Assembly: GCF_043641665.1 (NCBI RefSeq)
Contig: NC_092197.1
Location: forward strand, 19,976,857 to 20,040,856
Length of the DNA stretch: 64,000 bases
DNA from: Enoplosus armatus
Taxonomy: Eukaryota; Chordata; Actinopteri; Centrarchiformes; Enoplosidae
Direction of reading: 5' to 3'
Part shown: positions 10,431-22,900 of the stretch, piece by piece
How the letters are laid out: each line of letters opens with the position of its first letter
How positions within the stretch are numbered: the stretch's first letter is position 1
Notes under the pieces: model-generated
What the model saw: only the letters and a program-made list of their open reading frames with translations
Database searches by the model: none
Told to the model about the DNA's origin: nothing
Program-made: the position numbers and the translations under genes

Positions 10431-12259
10431 TCTGGATAAGGACATCTGATCCATTTGCATTTACACCTGGTCTTGTATGCGTTCTTGTTATCTCGGTTGT
10501 ACCCACATTGTGCTCGGCTCTCAATATATGCAAATATATTGGGGGGGGGGGGGGGCTGAGGGGCTGCATGAAGGGCCAGGAGGAGATTTTTCAACTGTGA
10601 ATCATGCAGAGCTGCTCTAGTGGAGTCCCAGAATGAAAATATAGAGAAATATAAATTCAGAAATGAGCGAGATGTGGGACCTTTAAAAGTCCATGTGGCG
10701 TTTGAGTCTTGTATACTAGCTTACAGTCTTTCGCCTTCTCCGCCTTTGTTGCCGCATCGCTGCATATCTCTACAGTGTGAAAGAGTGAGCTCCACAATCA
10801 GGATCTAAACATCACGTAGGTTGATGGAAGAAGGACTTAGGTCCTCCGTCTTGCACCTTTCCCGTGCATTTCATTAGGTTTGGCTTTGTTATTTACAGTG
10901 TGCATACACAATCCTAATCTGGCCTGGACTGGGATCCATCACATCACTGCACCGTTTTAACCAGCCAGTGACTATCAAGTGAACCCTGACTTCGAGCTAA
11001 CGCTGCTGCAGGGGATTATTTTCAAACGCAGGGAGTTCTGTTGTTGGCGACCTGCTGGGTGTGAAATTATAAATATAACTCAATAGAATCACAGCAGCTG
11101 GTAGAACCCCCCCCCCCCACCTTTTCCCTCCCAAATTAGAATGTAATAGTTTCCATAGTGAATGAATGAGTGTTACATACATCCTGTTGTCGAGGAAACG
11201 GGTACTTTTTGTCCCCCCCATGTCTTGTAAATGGTACTCATATTTCAGAAAACATAACTAAAGCAACTGCTTCAGTGTCCTCTCACTGTTCAAACAGGTT
11301 TGAATGTGCTCTGTCATCTATGTGTGACGGACTGGGCTCCAACCTCCTGTGCACAGGTGGTGTTAGACAATGGATCAGAGAGTACGACACTTTCACTTTA
11401 TTGCATGTTTTATAATACATTATGAATAAAACAATCCTGGAGTTTGTATATCATGTACATTTTAGGATAGGTCTTTTTTTTTTTTTTTTTTTTAATTCCT
11501 TTCATTGTTTATTTTGGTGCAACATCCTAAAAAAAAAATCTCTTTTACATACTGAGAACATTCATATCTACAGGAGCGGCTTGTTCTCGTCTCCCGGAGA
11601 GCTTTCTCGAATGTCCCGGGGGGGGGGGGGGTTTAACGTATGCTTCATTGATTGTAAACACTCCCTTTTGTGCATGTGAGGCGCTAACAGTGAAACTCAA
11701 CATCCGACAAACACAGAATAAACATAAATATGCAAATATGCATGAGCAACAGCTACGGAAAAGTCAAATTGCGGAGTGAGCTGTACAACATGGAAAACTA
11801 CTAGACTCCGATGTCATCAACAAAACAAGGTCAATGGCTCTTAAACTGGAAATAAAATGATATATTTTTAAAAAAATATGTTTGTAACGGGTTATTTCCA
11901 CCCACATGGTAGCCCCCCCCCCCTGCCCCCGTGCCTTATTTGCCACGGAGAAGCTGCCACTGCCGTCCCCTCCGTTTCACGATATCAAATATATTGTCGA
12001 AGGGGGGTTTTTTTGGCGTCTGGTCGAGGCAGTCTCTGTACAGTGCAAGTCTTTACGCCACAACGGTCTCCGTGCACTTAAGAGGGACGCGCAGCAGTGA
12101 GTGCAACTTCGAAGGGTCAAGGACTGTGGGGAATCAAAATCGCAGCCATGTTCTCCATGCTTACCGAGACAAGTTGAAGGGAAGTTCTGGTGCTTGTCAA
12201 CCTGGTTTCATTATGACTGTTGGTTCATTTTTACCATTTACCGCCTCCATTGTAGGGAT

Positions 12260-12440
12260 TTGGGTAGTCTCGCACAGCCAGACCTCCACTATCTCCACAC
12301 TTTGGAGAAAGGTCTTGCTACACCCATCGTTGCATACTAAATAGGTATGTAGGCGGAGGTCTGATCTGAACGGGTTCATCCAGCGAGAACAATCTCGAGA
12401 GCCTCCCACCCGCTGCCCAAAACCCTTTTCTCTACGACGC
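12260..12440. repeat. possible dispersed repeat (tagtctcgc... element)
   Basis: Contains gtagtctcgcacagccagac, then tacacccatcgttgcatact. I recall similar wording in other fish DNA, but no second copy was found in this window, so the call is weak. Confidence 0.25.
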
Positions 12441-13704
12441 AGGTGAGTAAAATGTTACAGCGCCGAGGACCAATGGAAATAACGGAGACCGTCCAGGTTG
12501 ACGAATTCCTTTGAACTTCCTTTCAACTTTGTCGCACTGTCCATTAAAATAAGATGCACGTCGACCCGGTGGTGCTGAGAGTCCACGGCACACGGAGTTG
12601 GAAGCCGTGTGAGGCCGCGACCACCTGGTTGGTACGGGTCCTACTTCAGTGGCCGACCTTCCCTTGTGATCCCCGACTAACGTCGCTGAGGGGTTTCCTA
12701 CGTTGTCCGAAAGGTCTCTGCGGACACAATCCGTTTAAATTGAACGTTGGGGGCGAGATGTGTGTCCAGTGCCAGTGTGACAGTCACAGCTGTCCAGTCC
12801 CATAGTCCGACGCAGGCCGTAGTATCCTGGTTAGCTGTTTCCGTAGGAATGGTAATGCTTCATGCAATGCTCTGCATCCCACTCTGTGCCTTGTGAAAAC
12901 TGCGCAAAGCTTGTATGTTTGATGTGAAACCAGCCCACGAGGAACTTTCCGGTCAGTGTCATTAAACCACGGCCGAAGAAGAAGAGGACACAACGAGGTA
13001 ATGATGATGATGATGATGACAAAGTGGACCGGGGTTTGTCAAAATCGCCAACCGAGACTCACATTACAAGCAAAACTGGACAAAAATATGTTGTGCTGGC
13101 TCGCTATTAGAAAGGTCTGGAACATATTTCCAATAACTCCAACACAGCGTTTCTTAAAGCCAGCGTCTAGGTGGCCAAACGGCAGCTTTATGGCCCTGTT
13201 GTATTTGCTCGGGATCCCTGACATCTAGTGATAATACTTGATAATGCAACCCGGTTTTACAGCAGCACCACAGGTGTACCCATGATCCTCTGACTGTAGA
13301 AGCCATTTCCCCACAGTTTGACAGCAGTGATTCTTAAAATAAAGCCCTTACATTATCCTCTAGTCGCTAGTCGGGGCTCTAAAAACAGGTCAAGGCCCCG
13401 CTATAGACAAACTACAGCGTGTGGAGTTAAACAATGGATTGTGCGTCCTTGTTCCCTCGTCCTACCAGTGAGTTTCCTCAGACGTCCAAAGCACCTACAT
13501 GGTTAACACATGAAGTGACATACAGAGCAGCAGCACTGGGTCAGTACCTGGCCACCGCCAGGAGGGGGCTGTATACTACAACATATGTCCTTCAGCTCAG
13601 CCCAGGTATCCAGAGGATCTAAAAGCTCCACGTTGAGTCCTGTGCACCTGCCCGCAGTGCCCAGAACCCCCCACCCCCCCACTCCCCTTAACGCCCTCTG
13701 CACG

Positions 13705-13926
13705 TCAGATGAGTCTCTCCTCCGGTGGGACTTTGAGCATGCTGTCCATCTCCAGCCGAGCTCCGGCCAGCTCCTGAGAGCTGGGGCTGTACGCGCCCTC
13801 CGACTGGCGCTTCTTCCTCGCCGTGAGCACCATGAAGGCCAGGCCGATGACCAGTATCAGCACGCAGAAGCAGAGCAGCGGGATGGCCACCACCAGCCAG
13901 GGGATTCCCTGCTTGTGGGCTTGTTT
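13705..13926 (-). CDS. crb2: crb2 terminal exon, TM helix and cytoplasmic tail
   Basis: The acceptor is gcctttgcag; 73 codons and stop TGA at 13707-13705. KQAHKQGIP leads into about 25 hydrophobic residues ([20 protein letters not shown] and on), a basic stop (TARKKRQ), the juxtamembrane [14 protein letters not shown]-binding region, and the C-terminal EERLI PDZ ligand. The tail is the short length typical of Crumbs. Confidence 0.96.
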   Translation of the reverse strand, partial: KQAHKQGIPWLVVAIPLLCFCVLILVIGLAFMVLTARKKRQSEGAYSPSSQELAGARLEMDSMLKVPPEERLI

Positions 13927-16900
13927 CTGCAAAGGCACAAGAGGGCAGAGAGAGATCGTTCACTAACGTGTCATAAAGGAGTTGTTTTGCGTTTGCAGTT
14001 TTCTGAACTCAACGGAATTCAATTTATCGGACGTTTGTCACCTATTGGCAAGAAACAAGTGAAAGACCTCTTCTTGGACCTGTGCACATGATAAAACTAA
14101 AGAAGGAAAAATGTGATAAACGTACGTTGGTGTCGCAGATTGGGCCGCTGTAGCCGGGCGGGCATTCGCACACGAACATGTTGAACCGATCCAAACAGGA
14201 GCCGCCATTTTGGCAGGGGTTGGACTCGCACTCGTCGATCTCCTTCTCACACCTGCAAGGCAAGAAAAATGCATGGAGTCTCATCCGGAGAGGATAGAAG
14301 AAACGTACCGCGCCAAACATTTCAGACCACTGGACATTTTATCTGAGACTGCTCAGAAAGTCTTCACGCGAGAGACAAAGTGTGTTTTGTTTTTGTAATT
14401 TGGGTGGACTGACCCTCGGCGCAGCGTGGCCCCTTTTTTAGACGTGGAACATGTAACATCGCTGGCATGTCGATGTAACATTTTCACTCAAATCAGCAGC
14501 AGGAGATTAGTTTGAGTGAAGCGATGTTATAGGCCTGGATTGCAAGACGCTACAAACACTGTGTGGGAAGCCATTAACTCGTGTTATTAGTCCCACCTGT
14601 GCTTTTTACAGCTGTTACATGTCAAAATGTCTTCTGTAAGGGTCTTTTTCACTCATTGCATTCTACAAAGATAGGTATGGAACCTTTGATGAGGGGCCAC
14701 AAGAAGAGAAGCTAGGGAACCACAGCTTTAAGACATAAACAAGTAAAAAAAAACGTAGCTATGAAGTAATTACATTTGGTGCTAATTATCATTGATAGAT
14801 AGTGTTGCTTTTATTATTTGTCCATGCTTTGAGATGTCCGTGTCCGCCCCCCAAACGCAATAGGGGTGAATGGGACTTAGTTTGAGGTCCAGAGTAGCCG
14901 TGCAGCTGTAAATATAGAATGCCATTTTCCAAATTCCAGTAACGCCCATTGTATTGTGGAGTCCGGCAGATACAGACGCCTCAAAACCAGGACACGTAGA
15001 GAAGTAAAACAAGGTACTTCAGCATGAGGATTGCCCCTTCACCGGACACCACTAAATGTAAGACTTCGGCGCTATACTCTAATACACAAGGTTTGGGAAT
15101 GAACATAAAAAGATTCAAATTTGTTGAAAAAATGAGCTCACCTGCTGCCTGTAAAACCTGGCATGCATGTGCAGTTGGCTCCCCACAGCCCATCGTTGCA
15201 GATAGCGTCATTTGCACACTGGACGTCTTCGCCACACTGTATTGGAGGATAGTCCCACCTGATGGGAAAGACATCAAACGTTGCTTCATCAGTGAATGAT
15301 GAACGAAATCAGAAGTATGCTAAAGCTACCGAAACCAACAAACGGGTTGGATGAGTGAGCACTCACTGGCAGAGGGGACCGCTGTAGTCCTTGGGGCATA
15401 TGCAGGTGTACGTGTTGGGTCCGTCCTGGCAGGTGCCTCCGTGTTCACAGGCATGGTGCTCACACTCGTCGAGGTCCTCGTCACAAAGTGTGCCGGCGTA
15501 TCCAGGGTGGCAACGGCACTCAAAGCCGGCTAAGTAGTCCTTACAGCTTCCATAAACACAGGGCCGGGACGCACAGTCGTCAGTGTCTATCTCACACTGG
15601 TCTCCCTCCCAACCCAAGTCACAGGTACAGCTGAATTTATTGAAGACGTCCTCACATGTGGCTCCATTTAGACAAGGATCTGAATGACAAACGGGGGCGC
15701 TAGTACAACCCAAGTGAATCTTTGGTTTTCCGTCTAAATGGAACTGAGATGGCTGCGGGGCTTTATAGTCATCCACAAAAGGAAGGTAGACTCCCCCGAC
15801 CCTCACTGCACCCAAGCAGCCGGTGAAGCTCTCTGCGATGGCCAAAGTGGCCCCCTTCTCATTGAGAAAGCGAAGGCTTCCTGTGCGCTCCGGCACGCTT
15901 CGGGCGTCCGTGATTCCATCCACCGTGATGACCCAGGGAGAGGTTTTGCGCTCCCTCTCAGCCATCGAGATGTTCACGCGGTGCCAGCTCCCGTCAGCCA
16001 CTCGACGAACTCCTGTGAAGGTCAGCGTCTCGACACTGTTGCCAATGTGGATCTCCACCCGGACCGAGGAGTCCAGCAGACCCACCATCAGCAGGTCAGA
16101 GCCCCAGGAGGCCCTCAGGAGCACAGCGTTCTCTGTACGGGTCCGCAGCTCAATGTATATATTCGAGACAGGTTCAGCCAGGGAGCCTCCAGCACTGTAG
16201 TGCACAGGGTTGTTCTCAAAAGTGGCATTGTACACACCTAGAGGTCAAAATGGAGAAATATTTGTGTTATTTTATTGTTTTGATTTCATCTAATAAAAGG
16301 AGCAGCCTGCCAAATTGGAATGTTGCAGAACCAGTAGCCATCCAACTTTTTCTCTCCATATGTCAATACCTCAACTGACCCAGAGCTGACCCCGACTACT
16401 GATCTGATACCAAATCTGTATACCTCAGTGCTCGGAACTCGTTGGGATTGCTGTGGCACTACAAACTGGTTAATGCCAGAAATGGAGATTCTGACATTTA
16501 CCTGGAATTTCCCACCAAAATGGACTCCCTTTACCTGGGAAAAATACCTGTGAGAAGTTTGGAATTTTTTTTTTACCGAGCTTCTACAAAGTTTACTGAT
16601 GCTTCCAAGCAGCTGTTGTAGTTAAATATTCCAATCTAGGGCCCGTGTCAGAGTAGGAAATCACTCCGAACTGGCAAAGTGCTAATTGGAAGTAGGGTGC
16701 TAGTATTGCCCAAAGAATATGACTGATTTCTGACTAAGTTATAAAATTATGCAGCGTTCTTACATTCATATCCATCAGGAAGGTCCACACAATGGCCGCC
16801 GTTAACACAAGGATCGCTAACGCACCACACGCGAGTTTCACAGGTCTTTCCGGTGTATTCCTCTGGACAGGAACACGTGAAATCGTTGAAAGTGATGGTG

Positions 16901-19900
16901 CATTCCCCTCCGTTTTGACAAGGCTTCATCTGCAGAGGGAGGCATTGAGATTTTGCATCAATCACAGTGTCGATTCAGTTAGATAACACTCATACCTACG
17001 CCATTTGCTGCCGCAGCTCCCTCCACCGCCCCATCTTCCACCGAATGTGCTAAAGTTTTTGGTGCTAATCTGATGGGATTAGCAGTTCCGATTTCAATCA
17101 ACTACTACTTTTGATGTAACTACCAGTAATGGAGGCTTGGAAGCCATTTTGCCACCAGTTGGTTAAGACTTCAGTAATTATTTGGCCAAGTGAGAGTAAT
17201 CATAGCTGTCTAAAATCTTTTTTACGAGCATGTAAAGGGACTGTAGTCAAATCTATCAGGGTGAGGACAGGAGCTTAATTCTGTATTTCATTTAAGATCT
17301 TTGGTCCCTCCTGGTAACAACTAACTTGAAGAGCCAAATTTGGTCCTCTTAACTACTAGTAGGACTAACTAACTAACACAGTTAGTGTGACAGTGCTATT
17401 GTAAGGAATGAGGCAGATCAAGGAACTATTTCCTACCTTGCAAGTATCGTCACTGACGCAGCCCTGCATTGCATTCTCAGCAGCACTTGGTAAATAGACT
17501 TCCTCCTCATCCGAGCTGTTCCAGGCATCCACATCTAGATGCACTGAGTCTACACGGAGGTCCTGCAGACAGCCTTTGTAATGCCCCCCCCACGCACCGG
17601 AGTCCCAGTCTCCCGGAAGTCCTCCTGCGTAGGCCTGATCCCCGCTGTTAACATTCACTTCCGGGATCTCTCCTATCCCGTAGCGAAGGCCTGCATGCTC
17701 AAAGATCACCTGCCTGTGTTGGACTTCCACCTGTAGAAGTTGCTTCTCACCGGTGGTCACGAATATCGGCGCTGTCAGTGGGGCGCTGTTAGGCAGAGAG
17801 CTGACAAAAACCCTCCCCATTCCCAGGTAGACTGAGAAGTAGACCTCTCCCCCGTCTTCCTCGCTCGGCCTCCTCAGCTGGAACAGCAGCCCGTCTGGCT
17901 TTAATGACCTCAGGAAGAAGGACACATTGAAGTTGCTCCCGTGGCTCTTGCCTACGTCGTAGGCACTGAAACTCACTGTGTCCTCGTGGCTGTATGTCCA
18001 TGAGGGGAATTCTGCCAGGGGAGAATTGGAAGTTTGGATTAATCACAATTAATCAAAAAAATTGGACTGGAACATTTGGTAATTTGGTAACAGTTCACAC
18101 AGCAGCACGAGATGTAGATTCAATTATTTTTGCAGTAGTTAACAGTGGCCACAGTAGTCTTTGTTTGTACAGAGTCGATGTGATTGGCCAGTTACGTGCT
18201 AGCTAACCCGGATTGGTTGTTTGATTCAGAACAGGTCCAGTTTTCAAAGGGGCGGGTGCTCACAGACACACATTTTCAAATAATATTGCCTACTGTAGCT
18301 TTAAGTAATATTTTGAATGTAGGACTTGTACTTGTAACAGAGTATCTTTACACTGGGGTATTGCTACTTTAAGTAAATTACACATACAATGACTGGTTTG
18401 ACAAGATTTGCCAAAAGCTTCGGTGGTAAAAGTGCTTACCTTCGGAGCAGCTCTCACTATGGAAGGGACGGTAGCAGTCACACTGATAGCTGGTCCACAG
18501 GTCCACACAGCGTCCATGTCCATGGCAGGGGTCAGGCTTACACCATTCAGTCTTACTGCATCCCAGTTCGTGGCCTTGGTCCTCTGGAAGCGTTTGGGGT
18601 AGGATAGGCTTAGAGTCGATCATCAGGTCTTCCATACATCCAATGAAGCCTGCGCCACTTGTGGAGTACTCTAAAAGCTCCTTTGGCGCTCCACCTACAT
18701 AAATATGAGTGAAGGCTTCAGAGGGCTGGAAAGGTGGTTCATTAGCACCGCCATCTATGACTCTGCATCCGTCCCTGTCACAGCCAGGGCCTTTCAGAAT
18801 CAAGACCAGGCCTTCATTATCTACGAACACGTGAGCATCCCGCCAGTCTCCATCACTAACCAAACCAGGAAACGTGACGTCCAGTTCAGACTCCTCAGAA
18901 AAGGCTTTGGCATGAAGACCACCGTTCACAATCTCCAGGAGGAGGTGATAGTCCACATCTCCTCTGAAGAAGAGCAACATATTGGGTATGGTCGTCCGGA
19001 AGCGTAGCTGTAAACCGAAACCCCCGTGGACATGGTGCTCGACCTCCCTCCGGGTCCTTTCTTCTAGGACGACCTGGACGTGAATGAATCCAGGAGTGGA
19101 GAAGGAGAAGGTTGTTCTCGTGGAGCACTGCTCATCATAGAAGCCGTGAGGGCACAAGCATGTGTGACCGTGCACTCCTCCCTCCAGCCACGGGTGGCAG
19201 GTGGCTCCGTTCTGGCACTCATGGTCCACGCAACCGTAGAGTTTCACATTGCAGTGATCACCGCCCCAAGGAAGGTCACCTGGCTCCCCCTCAGGACAGT
19301 GGCAGGTGTAGGACGCCCTGCCGTCTTCACACCAGCCACCATTCTGACAGGGCTGGCTCTCGCACTCATCAATGTTCACTTCACACAGCTCACCTGGAGG
19401 GAGATGGCACTGAGGGTTAAACATCTATTTCTTTCTATTCTTACATCAAAATCCAATCATGCTTACATGAAGCTTGAGCCAACCAATAATATCACAGCAT
19501 CCACCATCCGTCAATCAATCTTCAACTTTTAGCGGCACAGATCTAGCATTCATTGGTTAGCTAGCTAGCAACAGCGTGGTACGTCGGTTATGACGCTTGG
19601 CTGGAGGGTATTCTGTTACACAGACTTATTTCATGGGGTGTGCAATCTGTAAGACCTTGCTTGAATGTTCCCATCAAAACAAATAATTGATGATCTGATC
19701 AGTCGATTGAGAAAAAAAAAAAAAAAAAAAGGACCAAACATTCTCTGGTTCCATCTTCTCCACTGGGAGGATTTGCTGCTTTTCTTATTTTATACGACTG
19801 CAAACGGAATATGTTTGTTTTGAATGAGAGAACTCTGGGAACTCCATAGGTGAAACTATTAATTAATAATCAACATATTCATCAATAATGAAAATAAAAA

Positions 19901-22900
19901 TGGAAAAATCCGTTGCAGCCCTAGTCCTGCGCTGCTCTCTGCTCCTACTCTGAGTCAAATAGTCAATATACATAGGAGCCTAAATTGTGACAACTGATTC
20001 AACATGGGTTCATTTTAGGATCGAACAAACCAAAACCAAACAATGTGACGACGTATCATCCGCTGAAATCACAATCACCACTTTGACACGCACGACGAAG
20101 CCTTTTCAGAGCATTGCGCGTTTGCTGTTTCGAGCTTGTCAAACACGCCCTTAATCCCTAAAAGGATGGGTTCACAAGTTTTCGGGTGCCCGTATGAACA
20201 CACTGAAACAAGTTTGCCTCGCTTGTAATCACTCCGTCCCGTTCATTCTGGCCACTAAAAGATGAATGTGCCTTCAATAGAAGTGAAGGGGGAGGACATT
20301 TACAGCCATATATACAACTGGGGACGTTGTGATTACATGGGCAGCATCTTTGAAAGCCCATCCAGCCATGCTCTCATTGTGGTTCGATCCGTCGCTCCTT
20401 CGCGAATGTGAAAGTTCCCCCTGGGATTGAACAGTGTTTGACTGCATGAGCTTCCCCACCAGCAGATACAGTTGGATTTAAGGGATTAAAACAAGAGTTA
20501 AGTTTAGCTCAGGTCACTTTGACAACAAGCACTGCACTGCCACTGATGCAAAGGCTACATTCAGCGCATACCGGGTTCTCAAATATGCTGTGTAAGATGA
20601 GTGTGTCCATTCAGCGCAAGGTGGAAGACTCACCTAGAAAACCAACAGGGCATGTACAGGTGTAGCCGTTGATCTTGTCCTCACAGGTGCCTCCATTGTG
20701 GCAGGGTTCAGACTCACACTCGTCAATGTCGACGGAGCAGTTCTCCCCTGTGATGTGAAAGAAATGATTGTCAGAATCCAAAAGAAAAAAAAAAAAAGGT
20801 GGTGAGAACTGAGATTTCTGCTGACTGGTTTCTTTTCGCTTCACTGGCCTGCAAACCCTGGCTGACACTGGCAGATGTATCCGGCAGCGTCTGCAAAGCT
20901 GAGCTCCCAGTCCAGCTCCCAGTGAGACGGATCCGAGCGCTCAAAACACTCCCCGCCGTTCTCGCAGGGCTGCTCAGCACACTCGTCGACATCAACCTCG
21001 CAGTTTGGTCCTTCATAACCTACGGACAACAAAACAAGACACCTTCGATCCAAACCAGAACCTTCGATTCCTCTCGTCCTCGCTAGGCATACTGATGACA
21101 TCGCAAATGTCGCTTTCTTCCATCTCTACGGAGTCGCCCAAGTTCGTCCATTTCGGACACAGTCTGACCTCATTCATGCATGTATTTAATCATTGTGGAG
21201 CATTTCCTACTGAGGTCCAGTGAGAATCTATTCATTTTCACAGTCATATAGCTATAGCGGTTTTGTTTTCTGCCATGCTAGAGTATCGGCCAGGTCAGTT
21301 GGTCCATCACTTTGGTCCCGACTGAAATATCTCAATAACCATTTGATGGATTGCCATGAGATCTTGTGCCGACATTTGTGATTCCCAGAGAACGAATCCT
21401 ACCGACTTTGGTGACCCTCTGACTTTTCCTTAGTGAAACATCTCAATGACTATTGCCTTACCATGACATTTGGTACAAACACTTTGATGATCCTCTGACC
21501 ATCATCGGGTCAACATTTCAGTTTGTCCAATAATAATAATAATAATAATGATAATAATAGCAATAATTGGTTTCCAACCAGATACCTGCAAAACTAAAGA
21601 CATTCCCAACAGCCTCAGCTGTACTTTGTGTTTGTTGCTAATTAGCTAATGTAAGCATGCTAAAACAAGTGAACATGGTGAATATTACCTGCTCATTATC
21701 AAACACTGTTAACATTATCATCGTAAGTATATTAGCATGCCGTGAAGCCACATAGGGCTATTAGCATGGCTACGTGGATGTGTATTAGTTAGAGGTCAGG
21801 TGATTCCTTCTCTGTGGGCTGTCTCAGTGGGAATCTTCTGGGCTAGAGGCACACGGACAGCGGCCCCCTATCGGCTCAGTTCACAACCTTTGCATATCCT
21901 CAAGTTGGTGTAGGAATGCTCGCCGCTCAGAATGTAGTTCAGTACCTGGCCAGCAGAGGCAGGCGTATCCTTTGACTCCCTCTACACAGGTGGCACCATG
22001 CTGACAGGGATCAGAGGCACACTCGGGGATATCCACTTCACAGTGGTCACCCTCGAATCCTGTATCACTGCAGTCACATTCGTAGCTGCAAGAGACAAGG
22101 GGGGGTTTTACACAGCGGGATAGCAAAAGTCCGACAGTGAGCAACAATTGAACAGGAAAATCGCCATGGGGATTTCACAAAGCACTAATGGGACTGCCAT
22201 TTCTTCTGTTTCTTCTGAGATCCAGAAGAAAACGTGGACGAGCCCTCAGCGTCAGATAGAAGTGACCGCCACCATGGCTGAAAGCTGGGGCTAATGCAGA
22301 AGATGTACCAATAATGACTACTGGATGCTGACTCCAGTTTTCACTTTCTAATGTGTGTCTTTGTTTTCCGTTGAGTCATTGAGCAGAATTATTTTTGTGG
22401 CATGGTTCGATTGATAGGTATTCGCACCCAAACAGAGACATTTTTCTGGGATGTTTTGGTGGGATAGATGGATTATGAGACACCTAAAGGGTCCCACCAA
22501 CTATCTAGCAGCCCCATGGTGTCAGTGTGGAGCACTGAGCCTAAATATCCCACAGAAAACCAGAGGGTAAAAACACTAGCTTTTGAAGGTGTACATATGA
22601 AGGTTTTTTTCCAGTAGGACTGAGCGCTTTGACTCGTCCAATAAGAAATGTTGAGATGCTGTCATGGCTTTGGCCTCTGTGCCCAGTTGGTCCATTCATT
22701 AACCCATCCACGCCTGGGGACCTGGTGTCCACGCCCATTTTGGACTATATCAAGGACTCATGTTGGTAGGGAACAGGCCGCTAGAAGATACAACTTTACT
22801 TGAATCGAGGGCTTTTTTCACCGGGCTCGAAACCCTCAACCAGGGAGGGCAGCAAGACATTGCTTCACAGCCTGCTGTCAAGTTAGAAAATCTAAATGGT

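Larger units (their letters stand above)
7471..13704. other. dennd1a-crb2 convergent intergenic region
   Basis: This 6.2-kb tail-to-tail spacer must include the 3' UTRs of both genes. I find no further coding gene. It holds a MITE-like element (7745-8013), (CA)n/(GT)n tracts at 8247 and 9376, homopolymer G/C runs, and fragments of dispersed repeats at 9600, about 10290 and about 12260. Confidence 0.6.

Noticed and set aside
13585..14091. A 168-codon open frame on the + strand
   Set aside because: It is the antisense shadow of the crb2 terminal exon and intron.
20841..20849. Alternative crb2 exon 5 donor at the GT at 20844
   Set aside because: It would end the exon in phase 2 while the next exon needs phase 1, destroying EGF 11.
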